A stretch of 41,738 nucleotides of DNA from Candidatus Saccharimonadales bacterium (GCA_036388415.1 DASVRW010000001.1:1-41738); one strand, 5' to 3'. Numbered from the stretch's first letter, positions 6,458 through 15,352 are shown. The notes: generated from the letters alone by a model not told the origin. Made by a program: numbers and translations.

Positions 6458-8224
6458 ATGGCAACTACTACAACCATTGAAATAGAAGAAAATATTACGG
6501 TCGGCACGCTGGCTGAGAAGCTGATGCTTCCAGTGAGCCGTGTTATTGGCGAGCTGATGAAAAACGGCGTTATGGCAACCGTCAATGAGCGTATCGATAT
6601 CGATACTGCGCAGATTATTGTCGGTGAACTCGGGCTTGATGTCGAGCTCAAAAAGCAAGAGGAAGCTGCTCCTGCGGTCACGACCCGCGTCAAGCGGGCT
6701 ATCAGCGACAAAGCCGTCACTCGGCCGCCGGTTGTCGCTGTGATGGGGCATGTTGATCACGGTAAGACCAGCCTGCTTGATGCTATCCGTAGTGCCCAGG
6801 TAGCCAAGGGCGAGGCCGGCGGCATTACCCAGCACATCTCGGCCTATCAGATCACGCACAAAGACCGCAAGATAACATTTCTCGATACACCGGGCCACGA
6901 AGCCTTCGCGGCGATCCGTGAGCACGGCGCACTGCTGACTGACATTGTTATTATCGTCGTCGCCGCAGATGACGGCGTCAAGCCGCAGACCATCGAAGCG
7001 ATCCGCTTTGCCCGCAAAGCTGGTGTCCGTATCGTCGTGGCTATGAATAAAATGGACAAAGAAGGCGCTAATCCGAACCAGGTCAAAGGCCAATTAGCCG
7101 AGCAGGATTTATTAATTGAAGAATACGGCGGCGATATCGTCGTTGTCGAAGTCTCGGCCAAAACAGGCAAGGGCGTACCAGAATTACTCGATATGTTGCT
7201 CCTAGTAGCTGATGTCGAAGAGCTAAAGGCCGAAGTTGATCTGCCGGGTACCGGGCTCATTATCGAAGCTCATGTCGAACAGGGCCGCGGACCAGTCGCC
7301 CACGCACTCGTGGAGTCGGGAACCGTCAAAAAAGGCTCGTTCATCGTCGCCGGCGGCAGTTATGCCAAAATCCGCAACCTGGAATCTACCAGCGGCGAAA
7401 ACCTCGCGCAGGCCACACCGTCGACGCCTGTCGTCATTACTGGCTTCAAGACCTTGCCGGAATTCGGCGATGAGTTCATCGTCGTAGACAATGAAAAACT
7501 GGCCCGCTCACAGTCGGAAGCAGTCTCAGCCTCCAAAAGCAGCGGCGGCAAACTCGACATGAACAGTACAGAACTAATTCGTATGATCAACCGCAACAAC
7601 AAAGTCGAAGAGTTCAATATTATCATCAAAGCCGACGTGCAAGGTTCACTGACTTCTGTCATGGACAGCCTGAAGGCACTTGACACCGATGAAGTTGCCG
7701 TCCGCGTCGTCGGCTCCGGCATCGGTACGATTACCGAAAATGACGCCCACCTGGCGCACACCAGTAATGCCGTCATTTATGGCTTCAACGTTACGCTACC
7801 GGCTAATATTCGCCAGCACGCCTCCCGTGACAAGGTATCAGTCCGCATGTACAAGGTTATCTACGAGCTGATCGATGACGTCAAAGTCGAGCTCACCAAC
7901 CGCTTGGCTCCTGAAGTCACCGAAACCGACATGGGCCGCCTGGTCATCCGCGGTATCTTCAATACCACCAAAACGGAGGTTATCTGCGGCGGCGAAGTGA
8001 CCAAGGGCAAGTTAGTCGCACCAGCGCTGGCCCGCGTCGTCCGCGGTAATGACAAAATCGCTGATGTCGAAATAACCGGCCTCAAGCGCGGCCCGCAGGA
8101 AGCCCGTGAAGTCTTCGAAGGTGAAATGTGCGGCATGAGTATCAAGACAAACTCACGCCTCGATCTCCTTGAAGGCGATCATATTGAATTATTTACTCGC
8201 GAAAGCGTGAAGCGTTCACTATAA
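6458..8224 (+). CDS. infB: Translation initiation factor IF-2
   Basis: 588 residues. A short IF2_N domain (about 10-60) precedes the GTPase: G1 GHVDHGKT (97-104), G3 DTPGH (143-147), G4 NKMD (197-200) and G5 SAKTGKG. Domains II, III and the C-terminal fMet-tRNA-binding region follow in the usual order. The long N-terminal extension of E. coli IF-2 is missing, so this is a compact form. The GTPase escorts initiator fMet-tRNA to the 30S subunit, consistent with fmt and def in the window. A GTG at 6446 could extend the frame by four residues; the ATG at 6458 is preferred, but neither is well spaced from the AAAGG at 6440-6444. It is second in the rpsA operon. Confidence 0.97.
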   Translation: MATTTTIEIEENITVGTLAEKLMLPVSRVIGELMKNGVMATVNERIDIDTAQIIVGELGLDVELKKQEEAAPAVTTRVKRAISDKAVTRPPVVAVMGHVDHGKTSLLDAIRSAQVAKGEAGGITQHISAYQITHKDRKITFLDTPGHEAFAAIREHGALLTDIVIIVVAADDGVKPQTIEAIRFARKAGVRIVVAMNKMDKEGANPNQVKGQLAEQDLLIEEYGGDIVVVEVSAKTGKGVPELLDMLLLVADVEELKAEVDLPGTGLIIEAHVEQGRGPVAHALVESGTVKKGSFIVAGGSYAKIRNLESTSGENLAQATPSTPVVITGFKTLPEFGDEFIVVDNEKLARSQSEAVSASKSSGGKLDMNSTELIRMINRNNKVEEFNIIIKADVQGSLTSVMDSLKALDTDEVAVRVVGSGIGTITENDAHLAHTSNAVIYGFNVTLPANIRQHASRDKVSVRMYKVIYELIDDVKVELTNRLAPEVTETDMGRLVIRGIFNTTKTEVICGGEVTKGKLVAPALARVVRGNDKIADVEITGLKRGPQEAREVFEGEMCGMSIKTNSRLDLLEGDHIELFTRESVKRSL

Positions 8225-8250
8225 TCAAAAGTAGTAAGGAATAGCAGCAT

Positions 8251-8913
8251 ATGGCACTCAAACTCGACAACAACCTACTAGAAGAACTCGGTCTCGGCGC
8301 GTTGCCGGATTCCGAAAAGCAGTTATTGCTGCGCCAGATATACGAAAAGCTCGAAATGAATGTCGGTATGCGCCTGGCTGACCAGATGAGCAACGAGCAA
8401 CTCGACGCCTTCGAAAAATTTGTCGATGCCAGCGATGACAAGGGCGCCTTCCAGTGGCTGGAACAGAACTTCCCAAATTATAAAATGGTCGTCAACGAAG
8501 AATTTGAAAAATTAAAAGCTGAGGTAAGGTCTGTTGCTCCACAGATTTTGGCGAGCGCACAGCAGCAGGAAGGTGCAGCGCAGGCTGCAGCTGGCCCGGG
8601 AACACCGCAGGCCGGACAGATGCCAGCATCAGGTCCGTCGCCAGCACAAGCTGCGCCGCAGCAGTATAGTCCCGGTCCGCAACCGCAACCAGGGCAGCAA
8701 CCTCAGCCGCAGTATTATCAACAGTCGCAACCCCAGTACGCGCCCGCACCGGGCACCGCAATACCCCAGAACGGACATTTGCAGCCTCAGTACGGTGCGC
8801 CCGCACCAAACGCTAATCCTGCGCAGCAGTACCCGCCGCAACAGGCAGGTCAGCAGTCTTATCCCCCCGAGCAACCACCGCAGCAGCCGCCAGCCGCCTT
8901 TACCCAGGCCTAA
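8251..8913 (+). CDS. Uncharacterised protein: helical N-terminal domain, Q/P-rich tail
   Basis: 220 residues. Residues 1-95 are a compact, charged alpha-helical domain (LLEELGLGALPDSEKQLLLR ... LDAFEKFVDASDDKGAFQWL) resembling small domains of unknown function common in Patescibacteria (possibly DUF5663; not verified). Residues 100-220 are low-complexity Ala/Gln/Pro/Tyr and surely disordered. No signal peptide or membrane span is present. It lies 26 nt after infB with a modest AAGGA Shine-Dalgarno, so it is probably co-transcribed with the translation genes. Function unknown. The disordered tail might mediate multivalent contacts; that is inference. Confidence 0.85.
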   Translation: MALKLDNNLLEELGLGALPDSEKQLLLRQIYEKLEMNVGMRLADQMSNEQLDAFEKFVDASDDKGAFQWLEQNFPNYKMVVNEEFEKLKAEVRSVAPQILASAQQQEGAAQAAAGPGTPQAGQMPASGPSPAQAAPQQYSPGPQPQPGQQPQPQYYQQSQPQYAPAPGTAIPQNGHLQPQYGAPAPNANPAQQYPPQQAGQQSYPPEQPPQQPPAAFTQA

Positions 8914-8930
8914 ATAACCTCCCGTTATGC

Positions 8931-8956
8931 ATAACACGAGCTGCTCATTGTGTTAT
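8931..8956 (+). terminator. Weak hairpin after the rpsA-infB operon
   Basis: ATAACAC (8931-8937) / GTGTTAT (8950-8956) with an inner GAG/CTC stem. There is no T tract, so it is a weak terminator candidate or an mRNA 3'-end structure. Confidence 0.35.
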
Positions 8957-9161
8957 CGGAAAAGTGTTGTGATTTCTCGCATCATCAAAATGTATAGAAC
9001 TGACTTGAGAGTTAAATATTTTATAGTTGGTATACCGGTCGGCTGATAGTATTTCAGGATTGAGTTGAGGCTTGAGGTGCGTGCATCGGATAACTCCCTG
9101 CGCGCGATCAAAATGTATTATTTATGCACTCACTTAATTAATTTATATGGAGAACCTGACA

Positions 9162-11054
9162 ATGTCACCAAGTTCAGTAGGACAGGAAACAATGCCTCGT
9201 CGCGTCAGCGAAACACAACCACCGCTCGCCGAATCGCAGCCTGACATATTAGTTACGGAGCCGACTGCGAGCGCAGAACAGACCTCGGAGCGTCCCTACA
9301 TATTCGGACCACGCATCGTGCAGGCTTTAGCTGCCGCCGAGCACGTCGCAAGCGGAGAAGAATATACGAGAACCGCTGCATTTGGAGACACAAAATCTGG
9401 TACTTACGGTGTCATAGACGTAGATGAAAACGCTAGGCGGGGGATCCGATATATCAAGAACTTTGGCCGAGATATTAGAAAATCTCTTCAATCGCCCGTT
9501 GACCCTGACAATCCCGAGGCCACGATGCGCCAAGCACTCGAAGAAAAATATGTTGGCTTGCACCGTCAGCCCAAAAATGAAGACATTTCGGTGGCAGCCG
9601 TCAAATTCTTTCAGCGCAACAGTGACAAGGGTGGCATACTCCAAGCAGTCATTGGGAGTCGCGGCAGCAACTACGTACTGCACGAGCAAAGGACGTCTCC
9701 GCAGACGCCACCCATCTCTGACATCGTGCATGATTCAGAAGTGCCGACCAATGAAATTCAGACATCGGTCAGGCCCGTCCGCCCCGGTGAGCGCATTATA
9801 ATAATTTCTAAGGCAGTGTTCGGTGCCCTAGGTGCTACCAGTTCGTCCGATCTCTTGAAAGATCTGGGAAAAATCCTGAAGGAAAATCCTGGTTCGAAAG
9901 ATGCCGCCCGCGCACTCGCTTCCCGCGTGCCCTCGAGAAGAGGGGCATCAGCAGTGGTGATCGACGTACCAGACGGCCCCGGCTATGTCGGTAATGACGC
10001 GAGCGAAGTATTCGAACCACAGCGAACCGGACTGCGCGCCAAGATGCTCGGCGGCATAGCAGTCCCTGCAACTGTCGGTAGTTTAATTAGTCGATGGCAG
10101 GCACGTGGCGCAGAGGCAGGCAAGCAGCACATGCTTGGACAGCCTCCACAAAAAGTTACGGGTATTGGACAGCCTCCAATTGTTCCACCAGCCGACAAGC
10201 CTATTAGACAGAAAGTGAAAGAAAGAGTTCAATTCGGTCCACAATATCTAGCGGCATCTGGTGCAACTTGGCTTGCTGCGCGTAGAACTGGCAGCACGGC
10301 GAGCGCCGAAACAAAAACCGAGAAGCGTCGATTTGGAAAGAAGGCTTTGATTGCTACTTTGATCGGTGGAATTTTGATCTACAAATTTGGTGAGAATTTT
10401 GTTGACTTCGGCGATGGTAAAGATCAAGGCTTAGACATTTTAGGTGCACCGCTTCCGACGACAGCAGATATTGGTCAGGGGGATAGCTCCGGTTATGACT
10501 TAAATCCGTTCAATCAAACAACACTCCTTAACGATGATCCCGCCAATCCGACCGTCAGTACAATTGATCGTGACCCTGATATCCTGTCGGCATTCTTTGA
10601 TGGCGACGGGTTTGACGGCGGTCTATTTACCAAAGACCCAGTAGTTGAGGTTACGGCTCCTAGAGTTAGTCCGCCAGTGGAAGTTTTGCCAGACAAAGAA
10701 ATCGTAGAAGTGCCGAAAATCGAAATCAAGGAACCATGGACTCCAGATGGTTTTGAAATAGCAAAAGGCGAAGGTCTGTTAGAAACCATTCACGACCAAG
10801 GACACGACCTTGTCGGTCATAAATTCAATAACGAAATGACCGAAAGTGTACTTCAAAATGTGCAAGACACATTTGGAAACAATATAATTGAGCTACCGAA
10901 GCACACTGGGCCAGATACGTACGTTGTTAACCAAGATTTGCGAATTGCATCTCCGGGCGAAGCGCATTGGCGCACCGAAGCTATTGAGCGTTTCATCCAC
11001 GACAATATCATTAAGGTTGCCGAAGAAACCAAGACACTTCAAAACGCTGCTTAG
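9162..11054 (+). CDS. Single-pass membrane protein with degenerate PP2C-like cytoplasmic domain
   Basis: 630 residues. After a disordered N-terminus, the stretch from about 65 to 270 follows the strand/helix order of a PPM/PP2C phosphatase. It ends with RIIIISKAVFGALGATSS...AARALASRVPSRRGASAVVIDV, like the PP2C tail in which DG-W-D and RDNATVVVV motifs normally occur. The metal-binding aspartates appear lost: the expected DG and D positions read SKAV and RRGAS, and the GDSR-like position reads GSRGS. A membrane span at about 394-411 (ALIATLIGGILIYKFG) is followed by a Pro/Asp-rich linker and a C-terminal domain of about 100 residues (PWTPDGFEIAKGEGLLETI...) predicted to lie outside. The start is the ATG at 9162, 9 nt after GGAG (9149-9152), not the in-frame ATG at 9147. 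It has no operon partner. The PP2C link is by eye. Confidence 0.7.
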   Translation: MSPSSVGQETMPRRVSETQPPLAESQPDILVTEPTASAEQTSERPYIFGPRIVQALAAAEHVASGEEYTRTAAFGDTKSGTYGVIDVDENARRGIRYIKNFGRDIRKSLQSPVDPDNPEATMRQALEEKYVGLHRQPKNEDISVAAVKFFQRNSDKGGILQAVIGSRGSNYVLHEQRTSPQTPPISDIVHDSEVPTNEIQTSVRPVRPGERIIIISKAVFGALGATSSSDLLKDLGKILKENPGSKDAARALASRVPSRRGASAVVIDVPDGPGYVGNDASEVFEPQRTGLRAKMLGGIAVPATVGSLISRWQARGAEAGKQHMLGQPPQKVTGIGQPPIVPPADKPIRQKVKERVQFGPQYLAASGATWLAARRTGSTASAETKTEKRRFGKKALIATLIGGILIYKFGENFVDFGDGKDQGLDILGAPLPTTADIGQGDSSGYDLNPFNQTTLLNDDPANPTVSTIDRDPDILSAFFDGDGFDGGLFTKDPVVEVTAPRVSPPVEVLPDKEIVEVPKIEIKEPWTPDGFEIAKGEGLLETIHDQGHDLVGHKFNNEMTESVLQNVQDTFGNNIIELPKHTGPDTYVVNQDLRIASPGEAHWRTEAIERFIHDNIIKVAEETKTLQNAA

Positions 11055-11117
11055 TTGGTATATCAAGCGAGCTGTTTCGTTGCCCGTACAGTTTGTAGGA
11101 GTTAGCGGCCGCGCGGC

Positions 11118-12071
11118 TTAGACCTTATAGCCCGCCAAAAAACTCTGCACGGCCATATCCGCCTTACCTGCGGGCTTGAGCCGGTCAATCGCTAATATGC
11201 CATCGCTGGTATAGAATCCGAGCCGTTTCGGCGGGTGCCAGATCGAACCAGGCTGTACATTGTCGGCGTCCGGAGGCACGCCTTCGACATGAGCTGCAGT
11301 AATGATGACGTCACGCTCGCCGATGCGAGTTCGGCTGCTCGGCCAGCCAGTGAAGGCACGAATTTCGCGCTCTAGCTGTGCAGCGGGTTTGGTAAAGTCC
11401 AAAACTCCGTCATCTTTGGTCAGTTTGCGTGAATAGGTCGGTTCGGGTGAGCGGCCCAAGGCGACTGCGGCCTCTTGCTGCGGATAGGGCCGGTTGACGC
11501 CCTCGATGTAGCGCGGCAGGGTGCCGACTAGTAGTGAATCACTGAGCGCGATCAGGCGATCCGTCAGATACGGTGTTGTCTCAGTGCCTTGCAGATCGTA
11601 TATGCCGAATGCCAGCAACGGACCTTCGTCGAGGCCAGCTGTGATCAGCATCAGGCTGACGCCGGTTTGGGCCTGACCTGATAATATCGAAAAGGTAATT
11701 GGATCGGCGCCGCGCCACTGCGGGAGCAGAGAGAAATGGCTGTTGACGATGCCGAGTTCAAAGGCGTCGATGACGTCCTGGGCGATAATAATGCCGAAAT
11801 CAATGACGATGCCGAGCCGGCTGCTAAACTGCTGCTCGGCGAATAGCTGCGATAGCTCACGCTTGTTGGTTACGGTCAGCACGCGGCCGACTGGCGCATC
11901 CGGCTGCTCACACCAATCAATGACCGGAAACGAGCCCTTAAAGTGCGCCGGACGGGGTTTGGTAATGACGGCTTCAATTGTGAAGTTTTGGGCCAGTAGC
12001 TTCAAGGACTCGGCAGCAACCGGGCCGCTACCAAAGAATACGACTGAAATATCTTTGGTTGTGAGCGGCAT
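11118..12071 (-). CDS. fmt: Methionyl-tRNA formyltransferase
   Basis: 317 residues. The formyl-transfer active site is visible: N110, H112 and SLLP (114-117) in VNSHFSLLPQWRGADPI, and D148 in TAGLDEGPLL. The N-terminal Rossmann half is followed by the C-terminal OB-like tRNA-binding domain (about 205-317). It formylates initiator Met-tRNA using 10-formyl-tetrahydrofolate. Its ATG follows the def stop codon directly, the standard def-fmt coupling. N-terminal binding motifs are somewhat diverged (VFFGSGPVAAESL), as is common in CPR proteins. It ends 63 nt from the convergent membrane-protein gene, with no clear terminator between them. Confidence 0.95.
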   Translation of the reverse strand: MPLTTKDISVVFFGSGPVAAESLKLLAQNFTIEAVITKPRPAHFKGSFPVIDWCEQPDAPVGRVLTVTNKRELSQLFAEQQFSSRLGIVIDFGIIIAQDVIDAFELGIVNSHFSLLPQWRGADPITFSILSGQAQTGVSLMLITAGLDEGPLLAFGIYDLQGTETTPYLTDRLIALSDSLLVGTLPRYIEGVNRPYPQQEAAVALGRSPEPTYSRKLTKDDGVLDFTKPAAQLEREIRAFTGWPSSRTRIGERDVIITAAHVEGVPPDADNVQPGSIWHPPKRLGFYTSDGILAIDRLKPAGKADMAVQSFLAGYKV

Positions 12072-12659
12072 TTATTCGCCTGTGTCTTCCCAGAGTTCGG
12101 CATTGTCGCGGACGGTGTGTTCATAATCAAGCGGTTCAAGCTCGCCTTGGCCGGCTAGCTTATAGAAGGCCGCTGGGTTGTCTTTGATGTGGTCAACGAA
12201 GACGATGCCGTTGGTATGGTCGATCTCGTGTTGGAATATGCGTGCTAGGAAACCTTCGGCGGTGACACGGAATTCCTTGCCGTTGATTCCCATCGCCTTG
12301 ACGCGGACCTTGGTGTAGCGGGGAACCATGCCGTAAATACTTTTGACGCTCAGACAGCCTTCGTAATCGGACTCCAGCTTGCCTTCGTATTTAGTGATGA
12401 CGGGATTGATGAAAACGGTAAAGGTATGGTCTGATTTGTCGTCGAAGTTGTTGCGGATCACCACCACACGCTGCGGCACATCGATCTGGATGGCGGCCAA
12501 TGCAACACCGACTTCGTGTTCGCGGCTGTTTTCCCAGTCGATTGTCGCTGCTTCCATGTCTGCTATCAGCTGCGTAATCTCGGGGGTTACGAAACTTACT
12601 TTTTGGGATCGTTGGCGCAAATGCGCGTTCGGCAATGTGATGATGTCGTCTTTTGTCAT
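12072..12659 (-). CDS. def: Peptide deformylase
   Basis: 195 residues. The three deformylase motifs are present: GVALAAIQ (51-58, in place of GxGLAAPQ), EGCLS (100-104, with metal-ligand Cys102) and HEIDH (144-148). The enzyme removes the formyl group from nascent proteins before Met aminopeptidase acts. The longest frame begins at a TTG two codons upstream; the ATG at 12659 is preferred because a perfect TATAAT (minus strand, 12668-12673) ends 8 nt before it, giving a leaderless mRNA. It is upstream of and coupled to fmt. Confidence 0.95.
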   Translation of the reverse strand: MTKDDIITLPNAHLRQRSQKVSFVTPEITQLIADMEAATIDWENSREHEVGVALAAIQIDVPQRVVVIRNNFDDKSDHTFTVFINPVITKYEGKLESDYEGCLSVKSIYGMVPRYTKVRVKAMGINGKEFRVTAEGFLARIFQHEIDHTNGIVFVDHIKDNPAAFYKLAGQGELEPLDYEHTVRDNAELWEDTGE

Positions 12660-12667
12660 TAGCAACC

Positions 12668-12673
12668 ATTATA
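12668..12673 (-). promoter_or_regulatory. Candidate leaderless-promoter -10 for def-fmt
   Basis: Perfect TATAAT on the minus strand, 8 nt before the ATG. The -35 region is poor and there is no Shine-Dalgarno. Confidence 0.55.
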
Positions 12674-12717
12674 ACAGATGAAATACCGACAATTGGAGAT
12701 GCAGCCTCCGCACCGGG

Positions 12718-14826
12718 TTACAACAGGTTGATCGGGTCAATATCATAATTCCAGCCGGATTTGGGCAGGATTTTGATGACATCGAGCAGGGCGGGCCGCT
12801 GCTTCGATTTAAGGATCAGCTGCCACTCGAATTTGTCGCCAGCTTTGCCATGGAATGATGGCATCGGGCCTTCGACGATGAGTGGCAATTTCAGATCTTG
12901 GATTACGTCATAAAATTTTTCGGATGCTTTTTCGGCGGATGCACTGGTGGCACGCCGGCAGGTCAGCTTGAGTAGGTAACAAAACGGCGGAAAATTGAAC
13001 ATTTTGCGCTCGGCAAGCTCGCTGGCATAAAATGTATCCCAATCGCGGACCAGAGCAGCGGTAATCACCGGGCGCTCGGGCGCATATGACTGTACAACGA
13101 TACGTTGCCGCGCCAGGTGGCCACGCCCAACTCGCCCAATGACTTGCGCCAGCAGCTGATAGGTGCGCTCTTCGGCGGAATAATCCGGAAACGTCAGCGA
13201 CGTGTCAGCGATAATGACACCGAGCGTGCTCAGGCGGGGCAGGTCCAGACCCTTAGCCAGTAACTGCGTGCCGACGAGGATATCGACATCACCGGCCTTG
13301 ACGGCTTCGTAGTGTTGCTCAAAGCGCTCAGACTTTTTATTGTCGGTGTCGAATCGCATCACCCGGGCACTTGGATACAGCCGACGGACTTCTTCCTCGA
13401 TTGCCTTGGTGCCGACCACCTTGAAGACGACATCGGCATTGCCGCAGTCCGGGCATGATGTTGGCGTGGCTTGTTTGAAACCGCAGGTGTGACACTGCAG
13501 TATATGTAGATCATGATGATAAGTGAGCGGCAGGTCGCAGTGCGGACAGACAGCTTGCCAGCCACAGGTATTGCACAGGATAACGCGGGCCGTCCCGCGG
13601 CGGTTGAGATACAGCAGGCTCTGTTCGCCGCGCTGCAGGCTGGCATGGATGGCTTTGATGAGCGCGCTCGAGATATACTGTGAGCGCCCAAATGCGGCGC
13701 GGTCTTTGAGGTCGACGACTTCCGTCAAAACGCTATTTTCGGCAGATGCGATATGCGCGTTTTGTAGGCCCATGTGCTGCATAGGCGCGGATTCAGAAAT
13801 TGAATCGAGAGGGTAGCTAGCGCCACGAGCTGACCCCTCGGAAGATCCGAGGCGGTCACTCGTAGAGCGCACTCGAGAGGCAGTTTCTGAATCCGCAATC
13901 CCGCTTCCGACCGCCATCTGCCGCATGCGGAGTATTTTCTTATGCTTCTGCTCGGCGATATAGTAATCATTTATCGGCGGCGTAGCCGAGCCAAGTATCA
14001 GCGTCGCTGCGTGGGCCTGCGCCAGCTGCGAGGCGACGCGGACGGCGTGATAGTGCGGCGCTTGCTCATGCTTGTATGACGGTTCGTGCGATTCGTCGAC
14101 GACGATCAGCCCGACGCGTGCCAGCGGGCTGAATAACGCCGAGCGCGGCCCGAGCACGATCAGCGGCGTCGTGCTCTTGATGATCTGTAGCCAGGTCTGC
14201 TGTCGGGCTTTGGGCGTAAGCTGCGAATGGACGACAATGACGCGCTCGCCAAATACCGCCCGGAAGCTGGCTGCCAGCTGGGATGTCAGGCCTATTTCAG
14301 GCGTCAGAATAATCGCCGACGTACCGGCGTTGACGGCCCGGAGCGCCAGCTCGATGTAGACTCTGGTTTTCCCGGTGCCGGTGTCGCCGTGCAGCAGGTA
14401 CGTATCCGGTTGGTCTATGGCGTGCAGGGCAGCCGCCTGTTCGGCAGTTGGCGCTGGCAAGCCGACCGAGTGCATTGGAATGTCTTTGGTCGCACCAGCC
14501 GTTTCGGTGATTGTTTTGGGCGACAGGACGTTCGGTAAGATCTGCTGGGCTATCATGCCGAGCGGTGCCGGATAGTAGTCCCGCAGCCATGCCGTCAGAT
14601 CGACAAGAGGACTCGGTAAGGGTGGAATGTCGAAGACTTCGAGTATATTGCGGGTCGTGAAGCGCGGTTTGCCGACCGAGCCGGTTATAACGCCCAGCAC
14701 AGCCTGCTTCTGCATCGGCACCAGTACGACGCTGCAAAGGGCGATTTTATCAGGTGAGGCGTAAGTTAACGCTTCGTTGCCATGGTATTGAGCGCTCGAC
14801 ACGAGCACGGTGTAGTAATAGCTCAC
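12718..14826 (-). CDS. priA: Primosomal protein N' (PriA helicase) with in-frame insertion
   Basis: 702 residues. An N-terminal DNA-binding region is followed by a superfamily 2 helicase: Walker A GDTGTGKT (147-154), DEAH-type box VVDESH (242-247) and motif III LGSATP (278-283). Eight cysteines in CxxC pairs (418/421, 427/430, 445/448, 458/461) bind two zincs. The C-terminal helicase motif QVIGRVGRG follows. PriA restarts stalled replication forks. Between motif III and the DLKDR strand, residues about 304-370 are far longer than usual; residues 311-347 are encoded by a 110-bp palindromic element. The start is GTG 14826, 6 nt after a minus-strand TATACT. The frame stays open through the insertion, so the gene looks functional. 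Confidence 0.95.
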   Translation of the reverse strand: MSYYYTVLVSSAQYHGNEALTYASPDKIALCSVVLVPMQKQAVLGVITGSVGKPRFTTRNILEVFDIPPLPSPLVDLTAWLRDYYPAPLGMIAQQILPNVLSPKTITETAGATKDIPMHSVGLPAPTAEQAAALHAIDQPDTYLLHGDTGTGKTRVYIELALRAVNAGTSAIILTPEIGLTSQLAASFRAVFGERVIVVHSQLTPKARQQTWLQIIKSTTPLIVLGPRSALFSPLARVGLIVVDESHEPSYKHEQAPHYHAVRVASQLAQAHAATLILGSATPPINDYYIAEQKHKKILRMRQMAVGSGIADSETASRVRSTSDRLGSSEGSARGASYPLDSISESAPMQHMGLQNAHIASAENSVLTEVVDLKDRAAFGRSQYISSALIKAIHASLQRGEQSLLYLNRRGTARVILCNTCGWQAVCPHCDLPLTYHHDLHILQCHTCGFKQATPTSCPDCGNADVVFKVVGTKAIEEEVRRLYPSARVMRFDTDNKKSERFEQHYEAVKAGDVDILVGTQLLAKGLDLPRLSTLGVIIADTSLTFPDYSAEERTYQLLAQVIGRVGRGHLARQRIVVQSYAPERPVITAALVRDWDTFYASELAERKMFNFPPFCYLLKLTCRRATSASAEKASEKFYDVIQDLKLPLIVEGPMPSFHGKAGDKFEWQLILKSKQRPALLDVIKILPKSGWNYDIDPINLL
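13787..13896 (-). repeat. Palindromic element inserted in frame in priA
   Basis: A 110-bp stretch whose ends are a perfect 13-bp inverted repeat, GCGGATTCAGAAA (13787-13799) / TTTCTGAATCCGC (13884-13896). The interior keeps pairing toward the centre: TCGAG/CTCGA, GCGC/GCGC, CTACGAG/CTCGTGG (minus strand), TGACC/GGTCA, and a central CCTCGG (13836-13841) / CCGAGG (13847-13852). The whole element can fold into one long imperfect hairpin. It encodes residues 311-347 of PriA, a Ser/Ala/Arg-rich loop, without breaking the frame. No second copy was seen in the window. Confidence 0.72.
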
Positions 14827-14832
14827 TTCTTT

Positions 14833-14838
14833 AGTATA
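14833..14838 (-). promoter_or_regulatory. Candidate leaderless-promoter -10 for priA
   Basis: TATACT on the minus strand, 6 nt before the GTG start at 14826. No Shine-Dalgarno and no clear -35. Confidence 0.5.
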
Positions 14839-14859
14839 TAGAAACCTACAGAATCATTG

Positions 14860-14888
14860 TTGATTCGACAGCTAAAAGTCGCTATACT
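14860..14888 (+). promoter_or_regulatory. Promoter for the winged-helix gene
   Basis: TTGATT (14860-14865), 17 bp spacer, TATACT (14883-14888). The leader of about 130 nt ends in a Shine-Dalgarno (AAGGGGAG) before the ATG at 15026. Confidence 0.68.
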
Positions 14889-15025
14889 TTCTTATGTTGA
14901 CGTTGTGCGAATGACAATGGTAACCGTAAGCATCACAGCTGAACGACGGTTCCTATACATCGCAAGCGTTCTCGTAACGGGGATTTATCAGCCAGTGCAT
15001 AAGAGGCAATTAAGGGGAGTCGTGT

Positions 15026-15310
15026 ATGCTTGACGTATTTATTACATCCAGAGTTCGTCGGAAGATCATTGTTATTTATGCTAAGTATCCTGATTTCAAA
15101 ACGCATGTCAGAGGCCTGGCCAAATTGATTAAAGAAGACGCCGGCAACATCCAGCGTGAACTGAAACGCCTCGAAAAAGTTGGTTTCCTGATTTCCGAAA
15201 AGCAGGGAAACACCAAAATTTATTACACCAATAAGCAATTCGCCATCTTCAAAGAGCTGCAGAGTATTGTCCTCAAGTCGCAGCGCACGACTCAGAAAAA
15301 AACTGTTTAA
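15026..15310 (+). CDS. Winged helix-turn-helix DNA-binding protein (ArsR/MarR-like)
   Basis: 94 residues, single domain. Residues about 15-85 fit a winged HTH: a helix (RRKIIVIYAKYPD), then HVRGLAKLIKEDAGNIQRELKRLEKVGFL with a recognition helix at NIQRELKRLEKVG, and a beta wing ISEKQGNTKIYYTN. Cysteine metal ligands are absent, so no metal sensing is apparent. Similar single-domain proteins in CPR are annotated as ArsR-like or as HTH partners of nucleotidyltransferases; no partner gene is adjacent. The basic tail QRTTQKKTV could add DNA contacts. The start is supported by AAGGGGAG. Its targets are unknown. Confidence 0.82.
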   Translation: MLDVFITSRVRRKIIVIYAKYPDFKTHVRGLAKLIKEDAGNIQRELKRLEKVGFLISEKQGNTKIYYTNKQFAIFKELQSIVLKSQRTTQKKTV

Positions 15311-15340
15311 ATTTTTATATAGCCGAAGTACGGAGTGGAG

Positions 15341-15346
15341 TACAAT
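15341..15346 (+). promoter_or_regulatory. Candidate leaderless-promoter -10
   Basis: TACAAT, 6 nt before the ATG at 15353; no Shine-Dalgarno. It also argues against the longer frame whose first codon lies at 15335, inside the promoter. Confidence 0.45.
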
Positions 15347-15352
15347 CCTATC

